Below the pieces are notes generated by a model that worked only from the letters and a program-made list of their open reading frames with translations, was not told the origin of the DNA and did not search any database. Shown one piece after another: positions 1 to 13,700 of a DNA stretch of 64,000 bases. Position 1 is the first letter of the stretch, and each line of letters opens with the position of its first letter. This DNA is from Membranihabitans marinus (GTDB lineage Bacteria > Bacteroidota > Bacteroidia > Chitinophagales > Saprospiraceae): positions 310,001-374,000 of the forward strand of contig NZ_JAHVHU010000002.1 in assembly GCF_019802045.1 (NCBI RefSeq), written 5' to 3'. The position numbers and the translations under genes are program-made.

Positions 1-2
1 AA

Positions 3-161
3 AATAAAAACATCTCTTTTGAAGCATTGTCAGATATGTGTGGATTTAACTCTAAAACAACCTTTTATAAATACTTCAAAGCAGTCAATGAATGTACGCC
101 CAATCAATATTTGCGATCACTGAATAAAGAAGAAAACAGCAGTGAAAATAATGTAAGGTAA
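3..161 (+). CDS. AraC-family transcriptional regulator, C-terminal fragment
   Basis: Open reading frame running in from the left edge and ending at a TAA at 159-161; only the last 52 residues are visible. It reads as the second helix-turn-helix of an AraC/XylS DNA-binding domain: the pattern SDMCGFNSKTTFYKYFK followed by TPNQYLR matches the family's usual 'GF.s.s.F.r.FKk..g.tP..yR' ending. The acidic/Asn-rich tail after it is not conserved. The next gene starts 9 bases downstream and encodes a protein with the same type of C-terminus, so the two regulators are probably co-transcribed paralogs. The start and sensor part lie outside the window. Confidence 0.8.
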   Translation, partial: NKNISFEALSDMCGFNSKTTFYKYFKAVNECTPNQYLRSLNKEENSSENNVR

Positions 162-170
162 CCTTTTACT

Positions 171-1292
171 ATGAATATACTTCAGATACTAGTAGCTGTT
201 GATATTTTGGTGGTTTTGATGGTTTTGGCGTTTCATTTAAAAAAACCTCATCAATACCAACGTTCTTTTTATCAGGTACTCACTTCGTTTTTGGTTTTTT
301 TATTATTTCATTTTGTCTATGTCTTTGTTAGTAAGATCTGGTTCCCTGAAGGTGGATGGGTGGAAAATTCTGCACCTTTTGGCTTGATGTATGGGCCTTT
401 TTTGTATGTATTGCTGAAAACCAGATTGACAGATAGAATTGTTCCTCGGCAAGTTGTCATGCATGCATTGCCCTATCTTGTTTTTTTAGTATTGCAACTG
501 ACCTTTTTAATCATCCAGTTGGAATACCGGACACCGATTGCCAGGATTTACATGAAAATATTATATAGCTTGATTCCGGTATCATTCATTGGATATGGTC
601 TGATATCATCCCGAATCATACATAAATCACAATACAGAATTAATCCTAGATTTTACATAGTGCTGATATGTAACATTCTGATGCTGTTTATATTGTCACT
701 GTTTTTTATTAATATCATATTGAAGGATTCCATTTTTCTTCAGAAACCCGGGGTGGATGTAGGAGGCTTGATGATATATACTTTTTTCTTGTTGAGTTTG
801 CTTTCAATTTTTCTTTTTATTTGTAATAGGAAACCAATCATAATTGGCAATTCAGTGGTAGAAGGTCAAAAGATTGATGTCACTCCATCCAATCCTTCGC
901 AAGAATACCTGGAATCGGACTCCCAATATAAAAAATCAGGGCTCACAGAATCTGATTTGATGACCTATGAAAAAGATTTGGATAAACTTATGGAAAATGA
1001 GAAGCTGTGGCTGGATCCAGATTTGAATTTGGATTTTTTGGCTGATTGTTTAAAAGTGCCCAGCCATCACCTGACTCAAGTGTTGAGTGTGCGAAAAAAC
1101 AAAAACTTTAATGAGTATATCAACACCATGCGAGTGGAACACGCTTGTCATCTAATCCATCATAAAGGGGACGAAATATCACTGACCGAAGTAGCGTACC
1201 AGAGCGGATTCAATTCCAGGTCGACCTTCTATCGATGGTTTAAAAAGCTACTTAAAAAGACCCCCGCAAACTACCAGGCCGAGCAGCGTTGA
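171..1292 (+). CDS. Membrane-anchored AraC-family transcriptional regulator
   Basis: A 373-residue protein. Residues about 1-225 are a run of hydrophobic segments (roughly seven predicted membrane spans, for example around 5-22, 36-55, 99-118, 160-182 and 195-220). Residues about 260-373 are a soluble AraC-type DNA-binding domain. The second helix-turn-helix is clear in the pattern LTEVAYQSGFNSRSTFYRWF, followed by the typical TPANYQ end. This architecture, a multi-span sensor fused directly to AraC-HTH, is common in Bacteroidota; the signal is not known. The ATG lies 9 bases after the stop of another AraC gene, suggesting an operon. Downstream, 449 bases separate it from the giant adhesin gene, so regulation of that gene by this protein is possible but only inferred. 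Confidence 0.85.
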   Translation: MNILQILVAVDILVVLMVLAFHLKKPHQYQRSFYQVLTSFLVFLLFHFVYVFVSKIWFPEGGWVENSAPFGLMYGPFLYVLLKTRLTDRIVPRQVVMHALPYLVFLVLQLTFLIIQLEYRTPIARIYMKILYSLIPVSFIGYGLISSRIIHKSQYRINPRFYIVLICNILMLFILSLFFINIILKDSIFLQKPGVDVGGLMIYTFFLLSLLSIFLFICNRKPIIIGNSVVEGQKIDVTPSNPSQEYLESDSQYKKSGLTESDLMTYEKDLDKLMENEKLWLDPDLNLDFLADCLKVPSHHLTQVLSVRKNKNFNEYINTMRVEHACHLIHHKGDEISLTEVAYQSGFNSRSTFYRWFKKLLKKTPANYQAEQR

Positions 1293-1741
1293 CCTTCTCT
1301 TCTCTTACGTCGTTTAATTGCGACAAGCAACTTTAGACCCTTTCGAACATGAAACCGGTATTTGTCTTTGCAATACAGGCATATACGGGTGTGACAATGA
1401 ACTGTGTCAATTCTGTGGCGTGTCGTACTTCCCATAGAAATGGACGATGAATACTGATTTATGAAATTACTTTCGCATCCAAATAGTAAACTAAAATATG
1501 GTCCGGAAGAAAGCTGGGTGTTAAATAAAGAATGGTACGATAATATTAATAGTTCAATAAATAGACCGCTGGTTGTGGCTGAACTTTTTATTTTTATATT
1601 AATGAATTTTCGCTTATAAAAGTTGATTATTGTCAACAATAAACATGTCTTCGTAAGTTGTAATATGACTTTGGCTGTTGATGCAACGGCTCTGGTAATA
1701 CCTAGTAACCCCTTAAATCTAACATGTAAAACACGCCGACT
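1293..1741. other. Intergenic region upstream of the giant T9SS gene
   Basis: 449 bases without a confident gene. A 52-codon plus-strand frame (1461-1619) has a hydrophobic end but no recognisable family. Near the downstream gene there is a small inverted repeat at 1622-1637 (GTTGA, six bases, TCAAC) that could be an operator or chance. I see no clear Bacteroidota TAnnTTTG -7 box. Confidence 0.4.
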
Positions 1742-4700
1742 ATGAATTCAAAATTTACCCTTTTAAGTGTATTCTTTTTGATTTTTGTAACAGCCCTCAG
1801 CGGGCAGGAAATAACTTTGAATTTCCCAGAGCGACCCCAGACGGTGAATGTTTGTGGCGCGGATAGTTTGAGTTTTTTCAGGATTGAGATCCAGGATTCG
1901 ACTGATCTGGAGACGGTCAAAATACGACTTCCAGATGGATTGGAATATGTTCCCGGTTCTCTTTCTATGATAGCCAACGCTGGGTTTGCACTGGCGGAGT
2001 TCGATGTCAGCGATTTAAATAACCCGGTTTTTGCACCGGATGTTAATGAAGTGGGTAGCGGCAACTTTGTGGAGTTTACCATAGCCAAGAGCGCAGGTTG
2101 TGACGCCATCGCTTTTGTGGATGCCGGCAATCTGGCTCAGGACACCATTAGTGTGCTCCGGGATCTGACCATGGGTGATACTGCGATCACGAGTAGTTAT
2201 GATATTAATTATGGATCCATATCCACCTCCTATGCGTCTTCCACTGCACGGGATACCACCGTGAATGATCTTCCTTCCAAAGTTTGTCGGGAAATTCAGA
2301 TCGTGAATGGTGGAACCGGATATCTGACCAGTCTTCAGCATCGGGCCACTCCGGGAAGTGATCTTCAGGATTATGTTTTAGTATTCCAGGGTGACACTCT
2401 GATTCCTCAATCCACTGTCGGAGGTACTTTAATATATGAGTTTGATTTGAGTGCTCCTCCATTTGCCAATAATTTTGGTAATGGAGACACCCTATTTGAA
2501 AATGGGGAAACACTTGTGTTTGAAGAGTGTTTTACCGTGAATTCCTGTAACTTTTCAGAAGGGACGGTCCAACATCAGAGTTCCTGGGGATGTGGGGGAA
2601 GCATATGTCAGGAGGGTAATGTCATCAATGGGAATGTAGATCTTCTGTTTTCACAGCCCGAGTTAAATTCAATGATCGATTTCCGGGACAACATTCTTTG
2701 CATGGATGGTGTAGACCAGGGTGTCATCCGCATGAAAGTTTGGAATGACGGACAAGGACCCGCCGTGCTCAATCGGATTTCAGCGCGCGCAAATGGTGCG
2801 AACACCGCCATTGATGCAGCAAATATTACCATTACCCATGATGGGGTGGATATCAAAAGTTATTTTCCGGAGGCCAATCCAACCACTAATCCCGGCCTTG
2901 CCTGCGGATCGAATGTGACGCGAATGGATCTGGAAAGCAGTGATTTTCTAAGCTCTTTCCAGTTGTTGCCCGGGGATACCGTATATGTAGAACTGCGATA
3001 CGTGTTGTGTTGTCCGACGACGTGCGGCGATTACAGCCGCTCCAATCCATCCATTGCATTGCGGGGGAGTGATCTTTGTGGTGCTAACAATCAAAGCGCT
3101 TCTGAAACCTCAGGAACAGGTGGATCAGCAACGGTAGCAGACCCGATTGTCAGTGGTAATTCAATAATAAACAATGGTGACGTCGAGACATTGTGTGTGG
3201 AATATCCGAATTACGAATTTTTGGATGTGACTCCCACAGATAGCAGTTATGTGAGTTTTGTGATCGGGTTACCCGATGGTCTGGTGTTTGATGCCCCGAG
3301 TACGACCACTGTTATGATTGGTTTGAGTACCGTCGTTCCAATCCAATCTGCTATGCCGACGACAAATGGAGATTCTTTGATCGTCCATATGTTGTTATCA
3401 GATGTTCCTCCTTCCAATGCATCGCTTCAGATTTGTTTTGATGTGCGGGCAGTATGTGTAGAAGGTGTCGGTGGAATGGCTTCATTGACCCTTGGTCAAT
3501 CAACTAGTATACAATGTGATCCATTGTGCATGATTGAGTTGAATTGCAGCAGCCATGATGTGCTGTTGTTCAATTGTGGGGAAGGAGAATGTGACGAAGG
3601 TGGTGGTAATATTTACGATTATGAAGTCCAGCGGATTTCTTTTGGTTATGAAGATCCCGAAGACGACCGAGACTGGACTTCTTTTACAAAAGCTGACTCT
3701 GCCGATGTCAATGTGAATCGAGCCATGGTGGGAGATACCATCCGTCATCGTTCAAAGCTGGGTTTCGCAGCTGGGACATACAGCTCATGGGATGAGGGTA
3801 CTTATAAAGAAACCTATACCCAAAACTGGGATGGACTACTTTGTGCAGACACGGCTTGGATTGTTATTCGCAATGGCGGCACGACGTATACGGCTGGTGG
3901 ACTTGCACCGGTTCCGATCCAAAACGGATTTGAATATGATTTATCTGTGAGCAACCTATCTACGCTGGGTGATTTGCCTTCCAATTATACATTTTCGGAT
4001 GCGGATACCTTATATCTGAATACGCAGTATGCATTCTGTAAAGAAAAAGCCCAGGACTGGTACAGCATCGTCCCCGGTGTTTATCAGCCTTCAAACACAC
4101 GGCAAAACGTGATATTCAGTGGTAGTTTTGAAGCTACTCCTGTTGGTCAGAGTACAGCTTATGGCTGTAGTGAACGGTTTGATGAAATGCTTTTCCTGGG
4201 AGCTGCCTTATCTGTCGATATCAGACCGGGCGGATTTTCGGGCAGCGGATGTGACCGTAATTTCCGGTATCTTTTTGAAATCCGACAAAATATTGGCGGG
4301 GTACTTAGTGGTTATTCGGGAACTTACGACTTTTTCCCCAATGAATTCAGACCATTATATATACCGGATAGCATTGTAATTGCGAAGCAGCCGGACATTT
4401 TTTATGATACGGCCCGATTGGTCACCCAACAAGTCAATAATGAAACTCAGGAGCAGCTTGAAAAATACATCCCATTAACCTATCAAACCAATGGGAGCCT
4501 GGTGTTTAAAGTGCGTGATGTTCATGATGCCTTTGGCGGGACCTTGTTCCCTTATGAAGAAGAAAATGCGGACCTCCGGTATTATGTGGAGTTCCGGCGA
4601 TCGTGTGCTTCGCCCCTGGCGATGCGGACGGATCTGGAGATTGCCTATACCTCGCCGTTGTGTCCGGGCGATGAATTTCAAACCGCGAAAACAAATCTTT

Positions 4701-7700
4701 CAACGGGCAATAATTCAAACCTGAATAACATCGACTTTGTACGAACACCTCGATCTCAACCGGCGAACAATACTTCAACCTGTTATGAACTGCAGGTTCG
4801 ACCCAGAGGTGGTCAGCTAGCGTATACCTGGTTGGAATTCCCGGCTAATGCAAACGTGACCATTCTATCTGTAAGTGAGAATGGAATGAATATTACCCCG
4901 GATGCAGAAGGACGTTATCTCCTTGGAGCACATGCAGGTACGACCACAAAAACGTTCACCATATGTGCACGTCTGGATGGATGTAACCAAGCAAACTTCG
5001 ACGTCCAGTTTGGCTGGGATTGCAATGGATACCCCGGAGATGTAACCTATGAAGGTACTTGTTCCTACAATGTCCGGACATTCACGATGGAGACTGTTCC
5101 TTCGCGATTGCAATTAAATCTGATCACACAACCAGGTCGGGATATGATGGGGAATTATCCGGAACTATGTGACGATTTACTGTATGAATTAACGGTTAAT
5201 TCCGCGAATGCAGGGTCAGTAGTCGAACCGAGCATGGATATTACACTTCCGGACGGATTTGTAGTGAATATGATCGAAGGGGAATACCCCAATAACAGCG
5301 GTAACCTGGAATCACTTCCTTTTACTACGAACGGAAATGTTCTCTCGGTTAACTTGTATGATCATTCCCAATTGGTTAATGACAGTCTGCCTGGAACAGC
5401 AACAGATATTACGCCCAATAATCGTCAGGTTTTTATTAGGATCCACGGTCGGACAGATTGTGATTACCGATCAGGTTCCCGGCTTTTCTTTACTTTGTTT
5501 GGAAACCGACCCTGCGGAGGCCCGGTGAGTGGAAATGGAACGATAATCGGTACAGATCGATTATTTATTGAAGGATTGAAACCCTATGAAGTCAATCCCG
5601 ATTTCACCGTAGATGCGTCCGAGGGAATTACCTGTGCATTTAATACCCCGGTGGATGTTTCTTTTCAGGTGGAAGGTGGTGATTTTGTAGGTGCTGACTC
5701 CGGAGTGATCATACTTTCTCCGGGTGCTGATTTTGTGACCGGCAGTTTGGTGTGCAATGGTGATCCGACAAAATGTCCGCAAATTGATCGCATCGAAGCA
5801 GATCCCAATAATCCTGGTGGAACGCTGGTATATATATCTTACCCGTCGACTATTACGGAGGGTGATCTGGTTAATTATTCTTTTGAAGTAACCGCACAGG
5901 AAAATAGTACTTGCGGCCAAGAGATAAGTATCGAACTTGAAAATTATATTACTGTTTCCGGTTTGGAATGTGGAGGAACACCTTGTCCCAATGACCTTGT
6001 TGGAATTACAGGCTCTGGATCTATTGATCTGGAAGTTATTCATCCTGAATTAACTTTTAATGGGTTGACAGTCAACACTATTAATGGTACGCCGTATGTA
6101 GAATATAGTGGTTCATTGATTTTGTCGGAGCGTGATCTGTCAGCAGAAGATTCATTGTATATTATCGCATACTGTGCAGATGCTATGGGCGTGTCGACTG
6201 GCATGGCTGTTGATTCAGTACTGATCACCGGACCCGCTGCTATTGGGTCCATGGTGTCATTCACCGGATCATTCCTGCAAAGCTTATGTAATCTCGATAA
6301 TGGTTTGGTTGTAACTGCAGAACCCATCAATGGTTGTCTGTGTACTGATCCTGTGTTGTCACAACCGAATGTGGGGAGTGAACAGCGTACCTTCGACCTG
6401 GCTTTGGCAAAAACCTTCACGGAGCCTGTGGGTATGAAATATGGCGATACCTTGATCTTTGATATTCAGGTGTTTAATCAGGGTGATGTGCCTGCTGATT
6501 CCTTTGAAATTACAGACTATATCCCCTCAGGATTGAGTTATGTGGCAGATAATGATGCAGACGGCTGGAATTATGATGGAACAGGCAAAGCAAAACGCTG
6601 GGTCACTGGTCCATTAGTCGGAGGTGCTGATACGACGATTTCGATTTCCCTCAAATTAGAATATACTTTTGAAGTTGGCGCTTACATTAACGTTGCAGAA
6701 ATTAGTCAGGACGCCAATCCTTTTGACTTAGATGATATAGACTCTACACCGGACGATGATCCGGACAATGATGCCGGCGGAAAGCCCGACAGCCCGGCCG
6801 ATGATTATGTGGATGGTGACGGTACGGGTACACCAGGTGATGGGGTCGCGGAGACCGATGAGGATGATCACGATCCGGCACGGGTTACGATTGCGGATCT
6901 GGCATTGCGTAAAGTGATGAGTGATGATACACCGGGACCATATCGATATGGTGACACACTTCGTATGAACATCGAGTTGTACAACCAGGGCAACGTGCCT
7001 ACGAACTACATTGAGGTGACGGATTATTTGCCGGCTGGTTTCACATATATCAATGATGCAACGTTAAACGCAGGATGGGATGGAACCGATCCATCGAACC
7101 CTGTATACACGTGGACGAACGATACCTTGTTCCAGACGGAAAGCGATACGATCAGTATTTATGTCGTATTAGATATGGTGGACATGCCGGATTCCTCCTC
7201 GTGGACGAACTTCAGTGAGATCAGTGTGTCGCGCGATACGCTGGGTATGGATCTGGATGATATTGACAGCCAGGAGGACAATGATCCGACCAATGATGCA
7301 GGTGGTCAGCCGGAGAGTCCGGCCGATGACCACATCGATGGCGATGGTAAAGGTACGCCGGGTGATGGCGTCGCGGAGACCGATGAAGACGATCATGATC
7401 CTCTCCATGTAGATGTATTTGATCTGGCTTTGGCGAAGACCTTTGATCAGCCGATAGATATGGTATATGGTGATACTTTGGTGTTTGATATACAAGTATT
7501 CAACCAAGGGAATGTGGTGGCTGATCGATTTGAGATCACGGATTACATACCTTCCGGATTGATCTATGTGACAGAAAATGATGCGGACGGCTGGGTGTAT
7601 GATGGAAGCAGTAAAGCAAAACGCTGGGTGGAAGGACCCCTGGAGTCTGGTGCGGATACGACAATATCTATCTCATTGATATTGGAGTATGCCTATGAGG

Positions 7701-10700
7701 TGGGTGCGTATATCAATATCTCAGAAATCAGCCAACACGATAACCCTAAAGATTTAGATGATATAGACTCTACACCGGATGATGATCCGGACAACGATGC
7801 CGGCGGTCAGCCGGACAGCCCGGTTGATGATTATGTGGATGGTGACGGTACCGGTACCCCGGGTGATGGGGTCGCAGAGACCGATGAGGATGACCATGAT
7901 CCGGCCCGGGTGAGGATTGCGGATCTGGCATTGCGCAAGGTGATGAGTGATGATACACCGGGACCATATCGATATGGTGATACCCTTCGTATGAACATCG
8001 AGTTGTACAATCAGGGAAATGTCCCCACGAACTACATCGAGGTGACGGATTATTTGCCTGCTGGTTTCACCTACATCGATGATGCGACGCTGAATGCGGG
8101 ATGGGATGGAAGTGATCCATCGAATCCGGTATTTACCTGGACGAACGATACGTTATACCAGGCAGAAAGCGATACGATCAGTATCTATGTGGTGCTGAAT
8201 ATGGTGGACATGCCGGATTCGTCTTCGTGGACGAACTTCAGTGAGATCAGTGTGTCGCGTGATACACTGGGCATGGATCTGAATGATATTGACAGCCAGG
8301 CGGACAATGATCCGACCAATGATGCGGGTGGTCAGCCGGAGAGTCCGGCCGATGACCATATTGAGGGCGATGGAACAGGTACCCCGGGTGATGGCGTCGC
8401 TGAGACCGATGAAGACGACCATGATCCACTTCGTGTAGCTGTATATGACTTAGCGTTGACAAAAATGATCAATCCGTCCAATCCGGGACCATACCGCTAT
8501 GGTGATACCATCATACTTGATATTACGGTGTACAATCAGGGCAATGAGCCGAGTAATTCAATTGAGATTACAGATTACATGCCGGATGGAATGACCTATG
8601 TGCCTGGAGTGGTCTCTGGGTGGAATGATACCGATCCTGAGAATCCCGTATACGTGATCAACGATACATTGTATGCCGGTTTGGATACGACCATTCAGAT
8701 GCCTGTACGATTAATACAGGGAAGTACTGCAACGAGCTGGGACAACTATGCGGAGATCAGTGCTGCCAGCAACAAGGACGGTGATCCGTTGGATGATATT
8801 GACAGTGATGCCGACAATGATCCGGACAATGATTATGGAGCGGTTCCGGATGGTAATACCGATGACGAAACCGGAGGGGATGCAAAACAAGATGGCACCC
8901 CGGATGGCGATGATGATCCTTCATTTGATGAAGATGATCATGACGTAGCCCGCGTCCGCATAGTTGATTTTGCCTTAATCAAGCAAATCGATAGTTTGAA
9001 TAGTGAGTATCCGCTGCAATTCGGTAGCTTAATCAAATTTGACATCATCGTCCAGAATCAGGGCAATGTGGTCAGTGACAGCATTCGGGTAGTAGATTAT
9101 GTGCCGGCCGGATTTGGTTTTGATCCCAATCTTTCAGAAAACATAGCGGAAGGCTGGCAAGCTGATGGTACTGCGATGATAGAAAGTCGATTAGACTTCG
9201 GTGAATTCGATACGATTAGTATATATAAAACCTTGCAACCGGTTTCGGATCCCATGATGGACAGTTGGACAAACTATGCAGAGATTCTCGAAGCATATGA
9301 CACGATGGGCATGGAGATCGCCGGAGAAGACTTTGATAGTGAACCGGGTAGTGATAGTCCGGAAGAACGAGACGTGAGACCAGGTGACCCTGGAGATGAT
9401 GACTTTGACAGCACCGGCCGAGATGACGAAGGCAGCGAAGATGATCACGATCCGGCTGGGGTGATGTTCCTGGATTTGGCCCTTTACAAAACGGTAGACA
9501 GCACGGAGACGAACTTCCCTGTACGGTATGGGGACTTGATTAAATTTGATATTCATGTCATAAACCAGGAAGGGGTTATGGTCGATAGTGTGCGTGTGGG
9601 AGATTATATCCCGGAAGGCTATGCGTTTGATCATTCGATTCCTGAAAATCAGGCGTTTGGATGGAGGTCAGATGCTACTACGGTAATTGAAGGGCCGGTC
9701 AACGTGGGAGACACGGTGACTACATCTATTTATCTGGAGCTTAATCAGATTAGTGTGCCCACAGATCGAAGCTGGGTGAACTATGCTGAAATTCTGGAAG
9801 CGTGGAACAATGGAATGGAGATAGCCGGTATGGATATTGACAGTGAACCGGGCAGTGATAGTCCGGAAGAACGGGAGGTATATCCAGGTCAGCCCGGTGA
9901 TGATGATGTGGAGAGTATATCCCGCGATAGTCTGGGAAGTGAGGATGATCACGATCCGGCTTTTGTCGAAGTATTTGATCTGGCACTGCGTAAAACAACC
10001 GAAGAAGAAGTTGGTTATCCGGGACTGGAAGCGCAATTTGACATTACGATATTTAACCAGGGTGGAATTCCGGCCACTAATATTGAAGTGACGGACTATG
10101 TTCCGATTGGATACGATTTTGATGCCAACCTCAATCCTGATTGGGTGGGAGCGGCTCCTTTGGTGACCTATTTGATTACAGATACGCTTTATCCAGGAGA
10201 GAATACGACCATTTCGATTATTTTGACGGTTAATGCAAATCTTGATCCAGACAACCTAATCAATGTATCAGAAATCAGTGCCGCACAGGATACGTCTGGA
10301 ATGGATCGGGAAGATATTGATGGTGTATTTGATCAGAATCCTGATAACGATGCCGGTGGTGAACCCGATAGTCCGGCCGATGACTATGTAGATGGAGACG
10401 GTGCTGGTAATATTGGAGATGGAGTGGCTGAGACGGATGAAGATAATTCGGATCCGGCTAAGATCATACCTTGTCTGGCGGTCAATTGTCACGCTTATAT
10501 CAATCTTGGATTTGGTGAGGATTGCGAGATATTGGTGACGCCGGATATGTTATTGGTAGATAACCGTTTGGCTGTCGTTCGACCTGATTTTTATAAGGTA
10601 GAATTATTTTATGGACCGGATATATTGATAGCAGATAATATATTACGTCCGGAACATGTGGGTAAAGAGATCACAGCCCGGATCACGTTCTTAATTGATG

Positions 10701-13700
10701 AGTGTGGAAACGGGACGTGTGAGGCGACGATAGTATTGGACAAGCCGAATGCGTGTCTGATAAAGAATACTTTGGACACCACGGTGTATTGCATCGATCC
10801 GTTCCTGGCACTGGATCCTTTGGATCCGGCATATCCCAAACCGGAGTTGGTTAATGTTTGCAATAGTGCAGAATTGAAATTGGAGTTGAGTCCGGATTGG
10901 ATCATGCCTGTATCGTGCGATGAGGCGAATGATACGGCTGAAGTGATTTTCCGGGAGTGGACGGCGACTACAAAAGATGGCGAACGTTGTGTTGGCGTAG
11001 ATACGATTGTGGTGATGCGGTTGCCCAAATTGACCCCGGAGGCGTTTATAGGAACGGCTGAAGATACGGTATACTGTGAGCTGGAGCCTGTGCGGAATGA
11101 TGGGGGACTGTTGAAGCGCTATGCATCGTGGAAGCAGCCGGTGGGACTACACGATTATGAGTTGCCGTATGCTAAGCTGCGCGGGGTGACCTATGAATTG
11201 CCATTGACAGTAGTGGAAGCGGGGCTGGATCATGCTTCGGGTGAAGGACTGCTTGACGTATACCTGAATTGTGTTATTCTGCGTCAGTCAGATGGCAGTG
11301 AAGTAACGATCGGCGATTTGGTGACGGGAAGTTATATGGATAATTTGCTAGCGGGAATGAGTTCTGCACAGCGGGGTTATGGATTCCTTCAGGCTATTCT
11401 AGATGGGAATGAGACGCCGGAGACGGTCAGTACAGGAATGGGAAGCTTTACGTTTTATCCCTACTTGCTGTTGCAGTCGGGAGATCAGGTGCTGAGTGAA
11501 GACGGTGGGTTTGAGCAGGTGGATGCAGAGTGGTTCTACAGCGGCCATGGCAATAGTCCGTACTGGTTCTCGGGCGGCTGGCCATCGATCTATGGCAATG
11601 GAGATTGTGTATCGTACTGTGATACAGGATCGGAGGCCCCGGGTGACCTTCGGGGTGGATGCATATTGATCCAGGTACCGTCGCTATCGTCAGAAGGCTT
11701 TAGTACCTCCGAATGTGATACAATCTGTCTGACAGCAGGTGGTATTCATTGTGGGATCACGATCGAACGCGATGTGACAGCAGCGTGGCAGGGAGAATGT
11801 CCCCAGACGTGCGGGGTGAATACGAAGATCACACAGACATGCTGGGCGGAGACTCCGAACTATTGTGCTATTGAAGGACCAGCAACTGATAACGAACTGG
11901 TGAGCTCGTACGACAGCACAGCGAAACGTGTAGAGATAGCACTTAGCCAATGGCAGACCTTAATAGATACGGTGGGTCCGATCTTTGAGTTCTGTTATCC
12001 GGAAGGCTGGGATCAGTCGGAGGTACAGACATCGATACGTAATGGTGCCCAGTATAGCGAGGCACTGACCTGGGAGCGTTCGAACCCGACGAGATACCGT
12101 GTGGGTGAATCGATTTGTGAAGCGGAAGTATATGTTCCTGCTGTCGAATTGATAGACAATTGCAGCGGTATTCATTCCGTCAAAGCGATGATGGATGTAC
12201 GAGGTGGTACCCGTGCTGTAGAGCTGGAACTCACGTCGACCCGAATGAAGGTGTTAGCGAACGGCGATACCTGCACGATATACACGTATTCTCATACGCA
12301 GGATCCGATCCGTATCCCCTTCACGGAATGTGAAGGAGCGTTGAACGAGGTTCGGTATGAGGCTGCGGATAATTGCTGGAATCAGAGTCGCTGGACGAAG
12401 TTTATCGAGATAACGGATGATGTACCACCGACGGTGGTTGTGAATCGCAACTTGAATGTGACGTTGACGAACAAGATCGCATGGGCCCGGGCGACGTCGT
12501 TTGATGAAGGCAGCTGGGACAATTGTGCGATCGGTCTTCGATTGGGTCGACGAACGGATTGGTTGTCGGAGTCCGGGATGGTAGACCTGTGTGATGGCAA
12601 TCGCCCCCATGCACCGTACGACAACTGGGTAGACCTGTTGGATGATTTGGGTGTGGACCGGACTCAAGCCACTACGGCGGTGACCGGCGGCGAGGTGAGT
12701 ATGGCTGCATTCAATGCAAAATACAATGTCAACGATCTGTCGTCAATATTGAATGACGGGGAGGTTGAGCGATATTATTATAAACAAATCGAATGGCTGT
12801 GGGAAGATGAGGAGGCCTGCGGAGAGAAAGTAGTTCACGGGTGGTTGTACTCGATGGCAGCGCACATAGCCGAACACTGTTCATCGGAAGATGAGCATGG
12901 AAACGCCCTTCGGGTGAGCGATCTGGAAGCGATCTTTGATCGTCTGACAGGCACGCCGGGGTATGGTCAGGAGATGGCCTACCTGGGTGGTGGCTGGACG
13001 AAGGAAGTGCCGTTCAAGTGCGGTGATGCGTGCGAGGAAGTACCGGTGGAATTGTTGGTGATGGATCATTGCTGCAATTTTGGAATCGGAAGGACCGGGG
13101 TACAGGTTGATGATGAGAGTGCTGCGAAGCTGGTGAAGCGCTTGCCTGATCTGACGGTGACGTGTGAAGCATACCATGGTTTTTACAAAGACATTGTAGC
13201 GGAAGCGGCTGCACTGGGAGAGCAGGGTAGTGCGGTGGATGAAAATGATGTATTCGCAGCTTTGGACAGCGTGTTTGGCCGGTACATACCGACGTGGGTG
13301 GATGGACAAAATCGTCCGACGGATATAGACGGAAACTTGCTTCCGAATAGTGCGCTTTACTTTGACTACCACAGCATCAGCTGTGGAGAGAAATCGGAGA
13401 CGGAGAAGGTAGCGGTTGAAGGCCACGACGGTCGGATCGACTGGGTGAACCAGGTCACGCAAACGACCTATCTGGATACGACGGACCACACGGGATCGAA
13501 TGGTGTGATACAGATTAACTGTGCTGCGGAATTGGTTCAGGATGTGTGGATTGATCTGGATGAATGTGGTCAGGGGACGCTTACGCGGCGGTTCTTTATC
13601 ACGAGCGGATGTGGCGCCGGCAGACCGGAACTGGTATTGGAGCAGGTGATACGAATCGAATCGGCGTGCGGACTCAGAGCGAGTATGTTTGATTTACCAG

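Noticed and set aside
1271-1639. 122-codon minus-strand frame across the end of the AraC gene
   Set aside because: Low-complexity, overlaps the end of a real gene and has no recognisable family.
7770-8462. His/Pro-rich minus-strand frames in the DUF11 array
   Set aside because: They mirror the Asp-rich linkers of the sense strand.
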